Below, piece after piece: positions 25,454-38,047 of a stretch of 64,000 nucleotides of DNA. The stretch is from Smittia aterrima (Eukaryota; Arthropoda; Insecta; Diptera; Chironomidae), in NCBI GenBank assembly GCA_033063855.1, contig CP093830.1, positions 806,854-870,853 on the forward strand. The letters are read 5' to 3'. Position 1 is the first letter of the stretch. Each line of letters starts with the position of its first letter. The notes beneath the pieces are model-generated. The model was given only the letters and a program-made list of their open reading frames with translations, was not told the origin of the DNA and ran no database searches. A program made the position numbers and the translations under genes.

Positions 25454-25753
25454 TTAGTGATGTTCTTCATGTTCCTTACGTTTCATCTCAGCCCACTTGG
25501 CGACATTTCCTGGAGAGTTAGCTAAAAAGAGGAAAAGCGATGAAGAGCTGATGTTGATTTGATCAAACATGAACTTACCCATTCTGTCAATTTTGTAGAA
25601 GACCGGAAGGCAGACACCAAGAGCAATGAAGTAGTAGCGCCAGATCCACTGCTTCTGGATGTGGTGCTTGAACGGGAATTGGGCAACCTTTGCAGTGAAG
25701 GTGTAAGGGAATTTCATCGGGCGTCCGACGGGTTCAGCTGGAACATCAGTCAT
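25454..25753 (-). CDS. Unnamed 80-residue single-pass membrane protein, likely mitochondrial
   Basis: Two exons on the minus strand: 25753-25579 and 25521-25454. The single long open frame reads through a 57-base intron (donor GTAAGT, acceptor TTTTTAG). Splicing in phase 1 replaces the intron-coded stretch and yields FYKIDRMANSPGNVAKWAEM. The N-terminus is MTDVPAEPVGRPMKFPYTF. A positively charged patch (FKHHIQKQWIWR) precedes one hydrophobic helix (YYFIALGVCLPVFY, about residues 41-54). The tail is charged (KRKEHEEHH). This build resembles small accessory subunits of respiratory-chain or ATP-synthase complexes, but I do not recognise the family and give no name. A splice acceptor (GTTTTAG) just upstream suggests a 5' UTR intron. 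Splice signals and clear amphipathic design make it a real gene. Confidence 0.75.
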   Translation of the reverse strand: MTDVPAEPVGRPMKFPYTFTAKVAQFPFKHHIQKQWIWRYYFIALGVCLPVFYKIDRMGKFMFDQINISSSSLFLFLANSPGNVAKWAEMKRKEHEEHH

Positions 25754-26599
25754 CTTTGCGAATGCTTCTGGATCTTCTAAAACGAAAGAATTTGACGATA
25801 AAGTGGTTTTCCGAATAGTGAAAAGTTAGGTAATCGTGTCGCTTTGCTCAATCACAAAATATTTGCAATGAATTTTTCATCATTAATCGGCAATAATTTT
25901 AGAAATCTCAGAGTTCATATAGTAAAGCACCACATACTCTTCTTAGGGAGATACTTTTCCACCAAATTTTAGTCTTAATTGAGAGCAAAAAATATTTTTC
26001 GACAAACCTTTTAAACGAAAATGAAGTTCTGAGACATGCGCAGTGCGGGATGGGCTAAATAACAGCGGACTTTTTAAAATAAAATAAAACGTTAACTGAT
26101 GTTAATGTTTTTCCTTTTGTTTATTCAAGTGTTTTTCTTAATTTTCAAGTTCGACTTTCGCATAACTCTTAAAGTCAGTTGCTGAATAATTCGAGTCCTG
26201 TAGTTTCTAATATTTGAAGTATTTAAAACAAATCAAATCTAAAGTTTACTCAGAGGAATCCCTTCGTGCTTAAAAGGGTTTTGATTTGAAGGAAAAACCA
26301 AAAAGTCCCAAAATATTATTCATAAAAAATAGTTCCGCATACTAATCAGACGTGTTTTAAAAATAATCGAAGAAATAGAATTTGCGAAACTCAGAAAAAA
26401 GTTGATTCAAGAAATTCCATAGCAAAAATATATCCCTTTCAATAATTTCGTTCTCAAACTGCTGTATTGTTAAACTTCAATACATAGAGCACATTCAATA
26501 CCTCGCGAAGCATATCAGCGAGCAGATATTTTCTTGTTCGTGTTCGTCTATTTTAACTAAGACATTTAGAAGTTTAAATAGCTTAAAGATCGAGCAAAA
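25754..26599. promoter_or_regulatory. Divergent promoter region between the 80-residue gene and CD98hc
   Basis: 846 bases between divergent start codons. On the minus strand an untranslated first exon ending near 26010 (AAAAG before GTTTGT) could splice to the acceptor beside 25776. No TATA box was recognised for either gene. Confidence 0.35.
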
Positions 26600-29403
26600 A
26601 TGAGTGAAGAGCGGCTCTCTAGTAACAAACTAGATATCGAAGGTGCTCAACGTTTGAGTGGAGGCGAGGAAAAGTTTAAAGAAACTTACAAGCAAATTTC
26701 TGAAGACATTAGTTTATCCCACGGTAAGTTTGAATCACTCTCTATCAACTGACAGGAAGCTTATCTCTGTTTTGACTTAGTCAGCATACAAAAAATGTTT
26801 CAAAAGCCACAAAAAATCGAAAACCTAAAACTTGCTTCAAAATGTCGTCTCATCAAAAAAAAAATTCTTTCGCTCTTAGTGCTTGCGAAAAAATATTTTC
26901 TGATGCAATGACCGAAGAAAAATTTCTCATGTGCTCAACACGTTTTTGGATAAATGCTGAGATCGAAACATGTTTTCCAAGGATCTCTCCTTTTTGAGTA
27001 ATTCCTGAGTTCGCTCATTTATTGAAATCGCGGAAAAATTTCACACATTTTCTTATTTTCATTCATGCGCGACGATAAATTGTAAAAAGAAAAACTAGGT
27101 AAAACGCGTGAAGATAACCACTTCTGACCAATGAAAATTCACTCATTCGTCGTCATATTCGGCTTTAAATTTTATCTTCGACTTCTGTAAAAATAAAAAA
27201 TCTCGATCAATTTAAACTTGTTAAGCTCAATTTATTCATTTTTGCAGTCTCTGGAGACACAGTTAAAAACTCGAACATGGTCAAGGAAAATGGAGATCAC
27301 GTCGCTGATGGAGCCGACGAGAAGATGCTTGGCGATGAAAAGGAAACTCTCGCCTTGAAGAACGTAGAGGTCAAGTTCATTTCGGCCGATCCAAATCAGA
27401 ACGGGGATGCGAAAATTGATATCGGAAGTGTGGAAAAAGTAAGTTTGCCAAATATTTGCTTTATTGATTGACAGATTCTTGTCAACGAGGTGTTAATTGA
27501 CGTCGGCTATATATCAACGATAGCATCAGGTTTAGCTATCCAGTTTTAATTTGAGTGCCTATTGAAGAGCTTGTTAGTCTCAAGTAGCAATGGTTTGTTC
27601 AATTCACATCACAAATTTCTTTTCTTATTCATTCAAATCTCTTATCTCTCTCTGTTCTTAAAATATCTCAAATCTTATTTCCTCTTATCTTAGACGTTCA
27701 CTGGCATGACAAAGGAGGAGTTGATGAAATATGCTAATGATCCGTTTTGGGTCAGATTGCGTTGGGTACTCTTCATCTTGTTTTGGGGTCTCTGGATTGC
27801 GATGTTGGCTGGAGCTATTGCGATTATCGTGTTCGCTCCGAAGTGCGCAGCTCCAACTCCTCTCGTCTGGTGGAAGAAAGGACCGTTGATCACAATTGAT
27901 GGAAATGAAGATTCAGTAAAGATTCAGGAATTCAAAGACTTTAAGGCGCAAGGAGTTGTTTACGAGTTGTCTGGTGATGAAACGTACTTTGTCGATACCC
28001 CGTTGGTTGAAAGCAAAATTCGGAAGCTCGTAGATGAGTACAAGTAAGTCAACAACTGGCCTTAAAAAAATTTGACGCCTTTAATTGATTATACAAATAA
28101 TTTTCAGAACAAAAGATATCCATCTTGTTTTGGACTTGACTGCCAACTATGTGACACGTAACGACAAACTTTTCGTTGAAGCAGCTGCTGGCGATGCCGA
28201 AGCTCTGTCTGCCTTCGTCACAACTGATAGAGATAATGGATGGAAGAAAGCTGTTGGAAGTGGATCAGCTTGGAAGCAAGAAGGAAAAATTTTCTTCTTG
28301 AGTCAATTCGGAGAAAACATTGATCTTCAAATGACAAGTCCGTTGGCTCAGAGCAAACTCATTGGCGTATTAACACATCTCGCAACCCTTGGTGTTAAAG
28401 GATTCCGATTAAACAACGCCAAGCATTTCATCGTTAGCTCTGACTTGAGCAGTGAATTGCCTAACTTCAACCATCACGGTAGCGGCTTAGACGAGTACGA
28501 TTTCTATACTCATGGCAAATCTGTTTACCAAAATGGATTAGGAGATCTCATTCATAACTTCACAAATGCAGTGCACAATGCAACTGAAGGCGACGGCTTT
28601 TTGACGATCCATGACGACTCTGCAGCTCGAGCTGAAGTTTTTGTTTCTCGAAATTCAAAAATCTTTGGTTTCGAGTTGCCACGATTTGTTTTCATCAACA
28701 AGTTCTTGCAATCATCAAATGCTGATGTACCTCGACGTCTCTATTCTGGCTTCGAAAGTCTCAAAGGAACCGTCGATATGATCTCTTTGTGGATGCAACT
28801 CCCATATTCGCCGGATAATTTCAAGAACTTGGATGCGAGTGCCTACAATATGTTCGTTTCTCTGCTGCCCGGAGTTCAATTAGTTCCATTGGAAGCTTTG
28901 AATTATGATCAAAACAAAACCGCTCTTACCAAGAAACTTGAAGAAGCTCGTGAAGGTCCAGTATTCCAGCATGGAAGCTTTGAATATATGTTAAGTCATA
29001 ACGATACCGCGTTTGCTTACACAAGGTGAGTTTCAACGTTTTTTCTAGTCACACTTTTCTAACTTTACTAACAAACCATCTGCTCATTTCCTAATCGCTA
29101 ACAAAACTTATAGACGGTGAGAGTTTTCTTAATATTCGTTATCACAATTGAATTTACTAACGTGATCAATTTTTTCTTATTCCGAACAGAGTTAAATCTG
29201 GAATTCCTGGAATGTTCATCGCTCTCAATCCTTCTGATGTTGATATTACTGCCAACTTCACCAGCGAAACAATCGGCTCTGAATTGTCTGTATTGATGCT
29301 CAGCGATGGTTTCAAGGATAATCAATTGAGAGGAAAAGTCTCAAGTGCTAGCGTTCCGTTGTCGAAACGCTCAGTCGCGATCTTTACTTTCGTACCGAAG
29401 TAA
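26600..29403 (+). CDS. CD98hc: CD98 heavy chain (4F2hc, SLC3A2), amino-acid transporter subunit
   Basis: Five exons give 598 residues: 26600-26723, 27248-27438, 27694-28043, 28108-29025, 29190-29403. A cytosolic N-terminus of about 120 residues is followed by one transmembrane helix (about 124-155; LRWVLFILFWGLWIAMLAG). A juxtamembrane Cys follows in FAPKCAAPTPLVWW (about residue 155), the position that in 4F2hc makes the disulfide with the light chain. The ectodomain is a degenerate glycosidase-13-like barrel (VYELSGDETYFVDTP; DIHLVLDLTANYVTRND) and lacks evident catalytic acids, as in other SLC3A2 proteins. The family chaperones LAT-type light chains to the plasma membrane for leucine uptake and TOR signalling. 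A second ATG in exon 2 (27277) could give a shorter N-terminus. Its 3' end converges on Ssrp. Confidence 0.93.
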
Positions 29404-29688
29404 ATTCTCGAATCTCTGCATTATTCCCACGTTATTCAAGACAATATTTAGGGTTTTGGCATATTAAGTCTTTCCCTACATTAATCAATAATAAATATTA
29501 CAGCATCAAAACTTTTGTTTTCGTCAATATTTTTGCTTTCAGTTCAAAAGTTTGTTGATCATATGAAAAGTCATCGTGTAATGTGAACAAAATTTATTGA
29601 ATGAGATTTATTATTAAACTGAAACAATCGAACGAACGAGAATCAATAAGAGAACTTAATTATTATGATGACGAATACACGATTTTGC

Positions 29689-31951
29689 TCAATCGTCATC
29701 TTCCTCCTCACTTTCTTCGGGAGTTTTTGATTTCTTCGCCTAAAAAAAATAATCAAAAATATATTTTCAGACTCAAAAAGAGAAATTATTTATCAAACCT
29801 TTTTCTTTTTGCCTCCTCCGCCGTCGCTGCTCGATTCATCATCAGAGATGTATTCTTTACTCTTGAAGCCAGCTCCCGAGCCTGTCGTTTTAACAGGCGA
29901 TATTTTGCTGCTGCTTTCTTTTTCTTTCTTGCGTTTTTCGCCACCAGCTCGACCTCCGGTAGCTTTGTATTCTTCCATCTCCTTCGTGTAACGTTCCTTA
30001 TCCTTTCCAGCCTTTTCTTCCCACTTCGTTTTATCCTTAAGAACGCTCCACATTTCTCCAGCTTTTTTTGCGATGTCTGTGATTTTGATTCCTGGATTGT
30101 CTTTCTTTATTTGTTCACGTGTATCATTCAACCAAAGCATGAAAGCAGTTGTAGCTCGTTTAGGTGCATTCTCGTCTCGATCCTTCTTTGTTTTCTTTGA
30201 AGTTTTCTTAGGAGTTGCAGAAGACGACTTTTTCTCTTTGTGCTTTTCCTTCTTTTCTTTTTTCTTTCGCTTAGCGCTGTCATCTGAGCCAGCATCGGAA
30301 TCGCTCGAGCTTACGTTGCTGTCGAATTCTTCAGCAACATCTGATTCTTGAACATTTGGGTTGAAATCTTCATCAGTAGATTCTTCATCACTTCCAGATT
30401 CATCTGAGTCACGTTCTTCTGCTTCAGCCTTAACTCGAGCCAAATATGCGTCGGGTTCTTCTTTGTCTGAGTCTCCGAAGTCATCAGCGTAATTCGAAGT
30501 CATCTTTCCGCTGTTCTTGACAGTAAGTTTCTTTGACACGATGAAATCGTACAGCTTGGCGTATTCCTCTTTCTCAATACTGCTGAAAGTATGATTGGTT
30601 CCTGACTTAAGTTCTACTTCGAAATCAAAACTTTTTGTTGAACCGCCACCTCGAGCAAAGTTTACACAAGAAATCTCTTCGAAACGAATGTGCATTGGGG
30701 GCTTGTGTACATAAATGAACCCGCGTTCCAATGGATACAAATAACCAGCAGCAGCTTTGAATGAGCATCCAACAGCAGGAGTTCCAGAATGTCCAAGGAA
30801 CGTCCCAGGTCCTGTGAGCTTGCGATTGATGATGACTTTCATGATCTTTCCCAAAACTTCATAAACTGGTCCAGAAAGTTCTTTCGTAAGCTTATCGTCG
30901 TACTTTTCTTTGAGTTCCTTTTCGGTAAACGGCAAATCAATGCTTGTTTCTTCTTCCATGCCAAACAAGAGAACCAGGAAGTGATAGCGAGTCTGACCTT
31001 GTTTAATTGGTGGATCCAGTGACACCACAAAGAACATTTGTCGATTATCTTTGTGCGGCAGAAGGAAAAGACGCAGCACAGTTGACAGAGGAATCTTGTA
31101 ATCAAACGTTTTACCATGAAGCTGGAAGAATGATTGGAATACTTTGATGTCGTAGCGACCACTAAAAAATTGAAAAAGTTAGAAATGTAATGTTAAAAAA
31201 GGTTTTAAATCTACAAACCGAGGAGTGAGACATTGAATCTCTCGGAAAATGGCAATAGCATCACCAGACAAAGACAAAACAGAAGCTTTGTTGATAACGT
31301 TTTGATAAAAAGTATCGACTGGATCGATCTCATTTGATTCTGTTGTTGGAATGTGATAACGCATTTCCATTAAGCTCACTGGTGAGTCATCATTCTGATG
31401 AAACTCCAAAGTAATTTCATTCTTTCCTGTGTTGCATTGAGAAACGTTTGAGAGAGGAATTTCAAAGGAAGTCTTTTCGCCGATATTGAAACTCAAGACA
31501 TCTCCTTTGAAGTTAACGTTTCCCCAATTCCAGCCACGCATCGACAACTCTTTCTCCAACATGTCGAGACTGTAGTTTTTCTTGAAGAACTCTGCAATTT
31601 TCTTTTCATCATCCTTAAAGCCAATGAAACGATGAAGCGATCCATTTTTCAAAAACAGTCGGAGACCGAAATGTCCAACAAACTTTTGATAGTTGACGCA
31701 ATCGATGTCGTCAGCACTGATTTGTTCAACTTTTCCAGTCTTCTCTGACTTCCAAATTATCGCATCATTTGCAAGCTTAAGTTTTCCCGGAGCCTACAAA
31801 TTGAAATTTTGTAAGAAATTATAAAAAGTTTGGAAAGCCGCATTGTTTGATTTTTGCAAAATATTGTGAAACCTTTAAAACTGAACTTTCTGTAACTTAC
31901 CAGGAAGCCGCGATGCTCCGATGAAATAGAATTAAACTCAAGGAAGTCCAT
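29689..31951 (-). CDS. Ssrp: FACT complex subunit SSRP1 (structure-specific recognition protein)
   Basis: Four exons on the minus strand give 679 residues: 31951-31901 (MDFLEFNSISSEHRGFL), 31793-31219, 31161-29799 and 29739-29689. The open frame of exon 3 alone starts at an internal Met and ends inside the last intron. The chain has the N-terminal dimerisation domain, the double PH-like middle (GRYDIKVFQSFFQLHGKTF; FARGGGSTKSFDFEVELKSG) and an acidic stretch (DSDESGSDEESTDEDFNP). Then come a Lys-rich block, an HMG box (about residues 535-605; DENAPKRATTAFMLWLNDTR) and a short acidic C-terminal exon. With Spt16 it forms FACT, which removes and restores H2A-H2B ahead of and behind polymerases. 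The first 17 codons lie on their own exon. Confidence 0.95.
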
Positions 31952-33247
31952 CAGCTGCTTTCTTTCTTAAATATTCACGAAATACTGCGTCGCAAACGAA
32001 GTTTTTTTGTTACTGAAGTTTCGTAGCTGCTGAAGACTTTTCTCAAATTAATTTGTCGACACTGCGCATAGTTTCAAACCCTTCATAAGTTGTCGAAAAA
32101 TTCTCCAGCTTTAAACTAAAAGGATAGAAAAAGCAATTTCGCTTAGGAAAATAAAGAAATCGACCATAACAGTAGATCAAACAATTGTACTATATCAAAA
32201 CGAAACCAACGTAAGTTAAGGAAGTGCAGAAATTGGATTGGAAAAGGAAATTATTTCAGTAGAATTTTCTCGACTGACCTTTGTGATTTTTATCGAATCG
32301 TGTCCACTATCGAAAGCCTACCACTTCAATGCTAACTTGATTTGCTTGCGACTGTGCAAGTCTCGTGAAGTCTTTTGAGGCCATTTCAATTAAGAGAATT
32401 TTACATCATCAACGTTTCGGTGACTCCGTCACTCGTCATTTTCTACATTGCTCGCGTGCAATTTTTGTGGAGAGAAAAGAAGAAAGAAAGGTCACATGTC
32501 TTCCGGAGTGAGCCTTCATACGATTTCATGAAAACACCACACAAAAATGTTTTTCATCTCGCTCAAGTGTATGTAAAAAGCGAGTGAGCGAGCAAACGAG
32601 TGATCTAAAAATAATGTCAATAAATGAAACACATCCGAGTGGAATCTAGCAGTAGGAGCTTCACTTTAAAATATTGTAGTGTATTCATTTTACTTCGAAA
32701 GGCATATTATTTAAATCCTAAATCATCCAGTGTATCGACGCAATTAAAGATCAAACATTCACTTTTGCAATTAAAAATCGCGGATAAGTGTGAAATATTT
32801 TTCTGCAACTCGCAAAAACTTTATTGGACACAATTGGTATAAAATACGATGAATAACTTCAATTCAAATGTTAGTAAGCAATTGTATAATCAAGAGAGAG
32901 AGTCAACTTTAAAGTTTTGCCTTGGCCTTTGAACTCTGAAAATATTTTTCAAAAGAAATTTCAATTGAAAGAAAGACTCGTTATCAGAAATAATTGTTAC
33001 TTATTGTGAAAGTTAAGATATTTTCAAGGGCCAAACAGTCATCGTCTTTACTTAAAGTTTCGCCATCGTACGAAACTTTCCGCGTAAATAATTTCACCCT
33101 GAAGCCGTCCGCAGCTTCATCGACTATTTTTGGATCAACAAATTCTCCTTTCACGGTGTGTGACTTGTTTTTTTCAAAACTCTGTATGTTTTCTGTTTTT
33201 AGACCGTAATAACAGTTGGAGAGGAAATCATAAAGTCATACGATAAG
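31952..33247. other. Divergent spacer between Ssrp and swm
   Basis: 1.3 kb between divergent start codons. The open frame at 32994-33209 leads up to an acceptor (TTTTTAG, before 33203), after which the reading frame stays open into the swm ATG. So a 5' UTR exon, or an N-terminal extension, may lie here. Nothing else recognised. Confidence 0.45.
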
Positions 33248-36146
33248 ATGCACATAGAGAATCCAGACGCTTTGAGACTTTGGCTGGAGCCAGTTTTGGA
33301 TCCATTGTAAGTATATCAAAATTTTCACACTTAGCAAGTCGCTAATTTAATAATTATAATTTAACAGATGTGACGCTGAGAAAACAGCTTTAGCCAAATA
33401 TGTTTTGGCACTTTTGAAAAAGGATAAACCTAGACCTGAACTGGAAGCATGTATGGCGGAGCAGCTTGACGTTTTTCTCGGAGACAAGACGAAACCTTTC
33501 CTAGAAAAACTTTTCACTGCAATGAGAACTCTCGAGTACATGCACATTGACAGCCGTCCATCAGAATCTGCGATAGTCCCGCCACGTGAATCTACTCCAC
33601 CGCTAAGTCAAGCAAGCGCATCGACTAGCGCGAGAAGGAAAATTGGAGAACCTGCTGACAATGGAACATTGGAGAAGGCAACATCATCAACAGCGGCTTC
33701 TAAAAAAGTTTTAGTGTCTCCACCAAGCAAGAGCAAAAGTCAAGAACCGCATACGAAGTCGCTTTCCGAAGCTCGTGACACCCGTCGCAGAAGAATATCC
33801 AACCGCAGCAAATCACGATCGCGATCAAAATCTCGTTCCAGATCAAAGTCAGCCGATAGAATGGAAAGGATTCGTCGTTCAAGATCCAGAGACCGCCGTT
33901 TGGCTGAACACAATCGTGATAAGAATGCTCGACCTTATCGCAATGCTTCACCTCCGCGACGAAACGACCACAGACGTAATGATCGATCATCACCTAAACC
34001 TTATCGAAGCAATACAGCTCGAACTGCTCGATCTCGAAGCGTATCTCCATCACCCGCTTACCGCAAGTCTCCGAATGCTCCACGATCAGAGGAACAATTT
34101 GATAAGCAAAGCAAACGATGCCGCGATTTTGACGAGAAAGGTTATTGTATGCGTGGCGAGACGTGTCCTTGGGATCATGGTGTAGATCCAGTCGTTCTGG
34201 AAGATCTCAGCAGTCCTACAAACGCCATGATTCCTCCATCAATCAACATGCGCAACGGACAGATTCACAGCGAATATAATCCAGACAATCCTGATCTTTG
34301 GACTCGAGGGCCCTCTGGATTTGGGCCACCTGGTAATAGAATGCATCTTCCTGTTCCTGCTCCAAGACCGCCATATTTTGGTTTCCGAGGTGTTCCTCCA
34401 TTAGGTTTTTTACCTCCTGGTGTTGCTCCCTTGCCTCGTGAGCTGATTCCCGTTCCCGTGATGGATCCAAATCATCCCAGTGATATGCACATGAAGCGAA
34501 GATTTGAACCAGAGGATGGCGTTGCATTGCCAGAAACTAAAAGGAAAATGCCGATCAACAGTCGTCTTGGTCCGAGAATCAATCAAGGCGGACAAGCTAA
34601 TTCTGCTCAGAATTGCTCATTAGAGTTACGTAAAATTCCACGCGGACTTAACGCTATTTCACATTTGAACGATCATTTCTCTAAGTTTGGGAAAATCACA
34701 AATATTCAAATTGCATACGAAGGCGATCCAGAGGCAGCAATCGTCACTTTTAACGCCCACGCTGAGGCCAACGTTGCTTATCGAAGCACTGAAGCCGTTT
34801 TAAATAATCGCTTCATTAAAGTTTTCTGGCATTCTGGTTCGGGAACTGGAGAAAATCAGTCAATGAACGGTCCAACTGGTTCATTGCCGAAAGTTTCTGA
34901 GCTCTCAGTTCGTCGCTTCCCTTATCAACAAACTCCTGGATCATCACAAGCAGTAACACCAACTTCATCTCTATCAAGTGCGGCTGATAGTACAAGCACT
35001 CCACAAGCGTCATCAACAGCTGGCAGTAATCAGGAGACTCCTTCAACAAGCAGTGGGGCTATTGCTCCGAAAGGGTCAACGACTTACATCAATGCTGCAT
35101 CTCCTGCCGCTCAACAAGCTCAGCAACGCTTAGAAACAGCTAAAACACAGCGCGCTAAAAATGAGATGATTCATAAGAAACAGAAAGAACGACAGAAAAC
35201 AGCTGATGACATCTCTCAACTAATCTATCACAAGAACCTAGAAATGGTGCAGAAACTCATCGTACAAATGAAGCAACTTTGTGAAAAACTTGAGAGGACA
35301 GATCCACTCGATCCAAACCGACCAGAACTGGTTGCCACCATCAACGCTATTCAAACGACTATTGACAAGCAAAAAGCAGAGCTTGCAATTGTATCGTCTC
35401 AGATTGCTGCCAAGGGTCAAGCAACAGCACCACAACGTAAGACGAAAGAACAACAACAGAAGGAGTTGTTGGATGTGGAGCTTGAGCTTATTAGCAAAGA
35501 GCAGCACGGAGATGACGACACTTACGCTATCAAGAAGAGATACATCGAATTGCAAAAGTCTTTGAATCGACCACATTTTCCTGGAATTGGTGGACCTCGT
35601 CCTCCAGTCGTTCGGCCACAAATTGCAAGATATGGATCGGCCACCAGTGTCGATCGTCGTCCCACAACAATCCAAATTACTGGATTTTCATCTGAGGACA
35701 GCGACGCAGTTCTAGGGCATTTCAAGGTATGTGAGCACAATTTTTTTTTTATAAATATTCCACAATGTATTTTTAGCATTTCGGTGAGATAACAAAGAAC
35801 GTTTTGGATGAGGCTGTGCCATGCTTTGTGTTGTCATACACAACACGTATAAATGCCGAGCAAGCATATTCTCGTGGTCGGCAGTTCAAAGATAAGGCGT
35901 TGAATGTAAGTTAATGATTATTTTTCGAAGGCTTCGTTTACTTACATAATTTTCCAGATCGCTTGGTTTAATCCGGTGGTAACTGAAAGCAAAGTTCAAC
36001 CGAAAGCTGATGCGTCAGGCAGTGACAAAACTGAGGAGGCTGCTGAGGGATCTACTGATGAAAAGATGGAAGTGAAGAAAGAAGGATCGGACGATGAAGA
36101 CGTTGAAGAGGAGCGTTCTTGGCGACGTGGCTACAGTGACGAGTGA
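33248..36146 (+). CDS. swm: RNA-binding protein 26/27 homologue (second mitotic wave missing)
   Basis: Four exons give 911 residues: 33248-33306, 33368-35726, 35777-35905 and 35958-36146. The N-terminus is the PWI-like fold of RBM26/27 (ALRLWLEPVLDPLCDAEK, ALAKYVLALLKKDK). Next is an Arg/Ser-rich region (SRSKSRSRSKS near 33800-33900) and a single CCCH zinc finger at about residues 271-290 (CRDFDEKGYCMRGETCPWDH). Then come a Pro-rich segment, RRM 1 (about 435-510), a Gln/Lys-rich coiled coil, and RRM 2 (about 786-860; TTIQITGFSSEDSDAVLGHF). The end is acidic (ERSWRRGYSDE). The family joins ZC3H3/PAXT-type nuclear poly(A) RNA surveillance and mRNA export; in flies swm affects Hedgehog output and blood-cell progenitors. 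The start ATG matches RBM26; the frame stays open upstream but lacks another Met in that exon. Confidence 0.93.
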
Positions 36147-37454
36147 AATTTTTAAAGTTTCTTTCGCTTAGTTTTCAACCTATTGAAATATAAATTTAAT
36201 TTATCCGAACATTTCAAAGTCGGAACTCTTTTTAAACTCACTATGTTTATGAATTCAAAAGCTGCTTAATTGTACCTCTTTCATTTCTTAAATAATTTAA
36301 ATTTCTTTTTTTTCTGTTTAATTTCAAATCTTTTAAAAGCATTTAAAGCTTTTTTCAAAATTAAAACATAATGAACTACAAATGAAGTGAATGTACATTT
36401 GTTGTAACTTGGACAATGATGTTATTGGAATTTAGTTCATAAGGAAGAGAAGCCTCACAATCGTGATGGCGATGAAAAAATAAGATCAAGAAAAAAAAAA
36501 TACGAAAATGCAAAAAACTAAACTGCATAAAAAAAGGTTTCGGTCAAATGAAAATTCACGCGAACGTAAAAAAAAGGAAACAACAAGTCGTTTCAAGATT
36601 CAATACCAAAAAAATAAAGATGCAAAGTTTTGAAAACATTTTCCTCTTCGCGAGATGAAACACAATTTTAAACATTAAAAAATCTGTCTTTGAAGTTTGG
36701 GAAAAGGGATTTTTATTACAGGAAATCTAACTCGTCACGTCTCATTAAGCTGATCAAACGTAAGCTGATTTTGTTTCAAAACCTGTTGCAAAATCATGAC
36801 CAAATCTAATCCTAAAAAGAATTTTACATGAAAATCAACATACAATGCTCACGACTGGCGTCGTCATCATCATCCCCCGGAAAGATTCATCAGGAATTCA
36901 GACTTTAAATATATTTTAATTCACTTTAGTCATCATCACACGCGGTACGCAAAACATCGCGAAGGCATTAACTCTGTTGGAAGAAAAAAGTGCTGATCAC
37001 GATCTCGGGACCAACTTCAAGTAAAATATGAGACGACCTTGATGTAATCTGGTCTACTTACTTAGTTTCAGTTCTCACCAAAAGATATTCTAGACACGAG
37101 TCGGCTTTGCAGAGGTTGTGCAAAAAACAAAGCTTTCATAAGTTACGTTGAGTTTTTTTTTCTAACAAGAAGTCGAGTCAAATTATCTTAATTTAATTTG
37201 CGTAATGAATGATCCCCATTCAGTTTTGTTTTTAATAATTAATATCGATCAGATCATCGTCTGAGTGAAACTGATCGCAAATTGACACTGATTCCATCAC
37301 AACGACCCAGAGACGCGTCGTCAAGCTTCAAATTACGCTAGAATCAGCAACGAGCTGCTGTCGTTTGTTCTGTGTTGGTGCCTCAGATCTTGTTTCAATT
37401 TCAATATCAATTATAAATCTAACAAAGGCTTCGATCCCAAACACAACTCAATTT
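36147..37454. other. swm 3' UTR and gene-free spacer
   Basis: A-rich, with several Lys-coding-like A runs near 36470-36620 and no open frame of note. It must also hold upstream control elements of the secreted-protein gene at 37607. No repeat or RNA gene recognised. Confidence 0.5.
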
Positions 37455-37465
37455 TATATAAATAG
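37455..37465 (+). promoter_or_regulatory. TATA box of the secreted-protein gene at 37607
   Basis: TATATAAATAG, followed about 31 bases later by TCAAGTC (near 37485), which resembles an insect initiator. The inferred 5' UTR ends at a donor (AAAG before GTGACAAG, 37552). A 55-base intron then ends right before the ATG (ATCTATAG at 37606). Confidence 0.7.
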
Positions 37466-37606
37466 CTAATGCCGATGAGAATGTCAAGTCAATTTGCTTC
37501 CTAGCTTCGAACCGATCAGTGCCATCAAGTAGAATTTAAATAAATCTAAAGGTGACAAGTTGAGAGATTTTAAATAAAGATATTGAGTTAATAATTTTAT
37601 CTATAG

Positions 37607-38047
37607 ATGAAGGCGACAATTTTTGGAGTAATTATGATCATCGCAGTGGTCCAAAGTCATATTTTGCCATCATCAACGACAACTTTAGTCAGAACTCCTT
37701 CGTATGATTCAGCTGTAGTTCGATCGGAACGTCTCAACGGAGGATTCTCTTACAGCACTGTTGAGAACCACGCTTACGCTCCAGTTGTTCATCACCACAC
37801 TGTTCCTCTTTATCACTACAACGTCTACCCACAACAAATCCCTCAAATCTACTACCCAGCTCAACATCCAATCTACACTTTCCAACCAGCTTACTATCCA
37901 CCAACATTCGGAGGAATTCCATTGCCAGCTGGTCCAGCACCAAATCCTCAAAATCCAGTTGAAGTTGAAAGCCCAGCTGACAATCTTCCCAACGAAGAAT
38001 TCCAATCGAATGGAGATGAGGACACGGTCTCAGTTGAGTCCGCATAG
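37607..38047 (+). CDS. Small secreted Pro/Tyr/His-rich protein
   Basis: 146 residues in one coding exon. A signal peptide is clear (MKATIFGVIMIIAVVQSH). The mature chain is low in complexity: a His cluster (VVHHHTVPLYHYNVYP), then Pro/Tyr/Gln repeats (QQIPQIYYPAQHPIYTF), then an acidic Asn/Glu end. It has no Cys after the signal, so it is not a disulfide-rich peptide. This composition fits cuticle, peritrophic or other extracellular-matrix proteins of insects, but I do not recognise a chitin-binding motif and give no name. A TATA box and a 5' UTR intron ending at the ATG support expression as a strong tissue-specific gene. AATAAA is at 38078-38083. The convergent neighbour at 38341-39820 has similar composition. 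Confidence 0.75.
   Translation: MKATIFGVIMIIAVVQSHILPSSTTTLVRTPSYDSAVVRSERLNGGFSYSTVENHAYAPVVHHHTVPLYHYNVYPQQIPQIYYPAQHPIYTFQPAYYPPTFGGIPLPAGPAPNPQNPVEVESPADNLPNEEFQSNGDEDTVSVESA

Noticed and set aside
29098..29115. An extra short exon between CD98hc exons 4 and 5
   Set aside because: A second acceptor-donor pair (TATAG then GTGAG) flanks only a few bases; joining 29025 to 29190 keeps phase and the conserved sequence without it.
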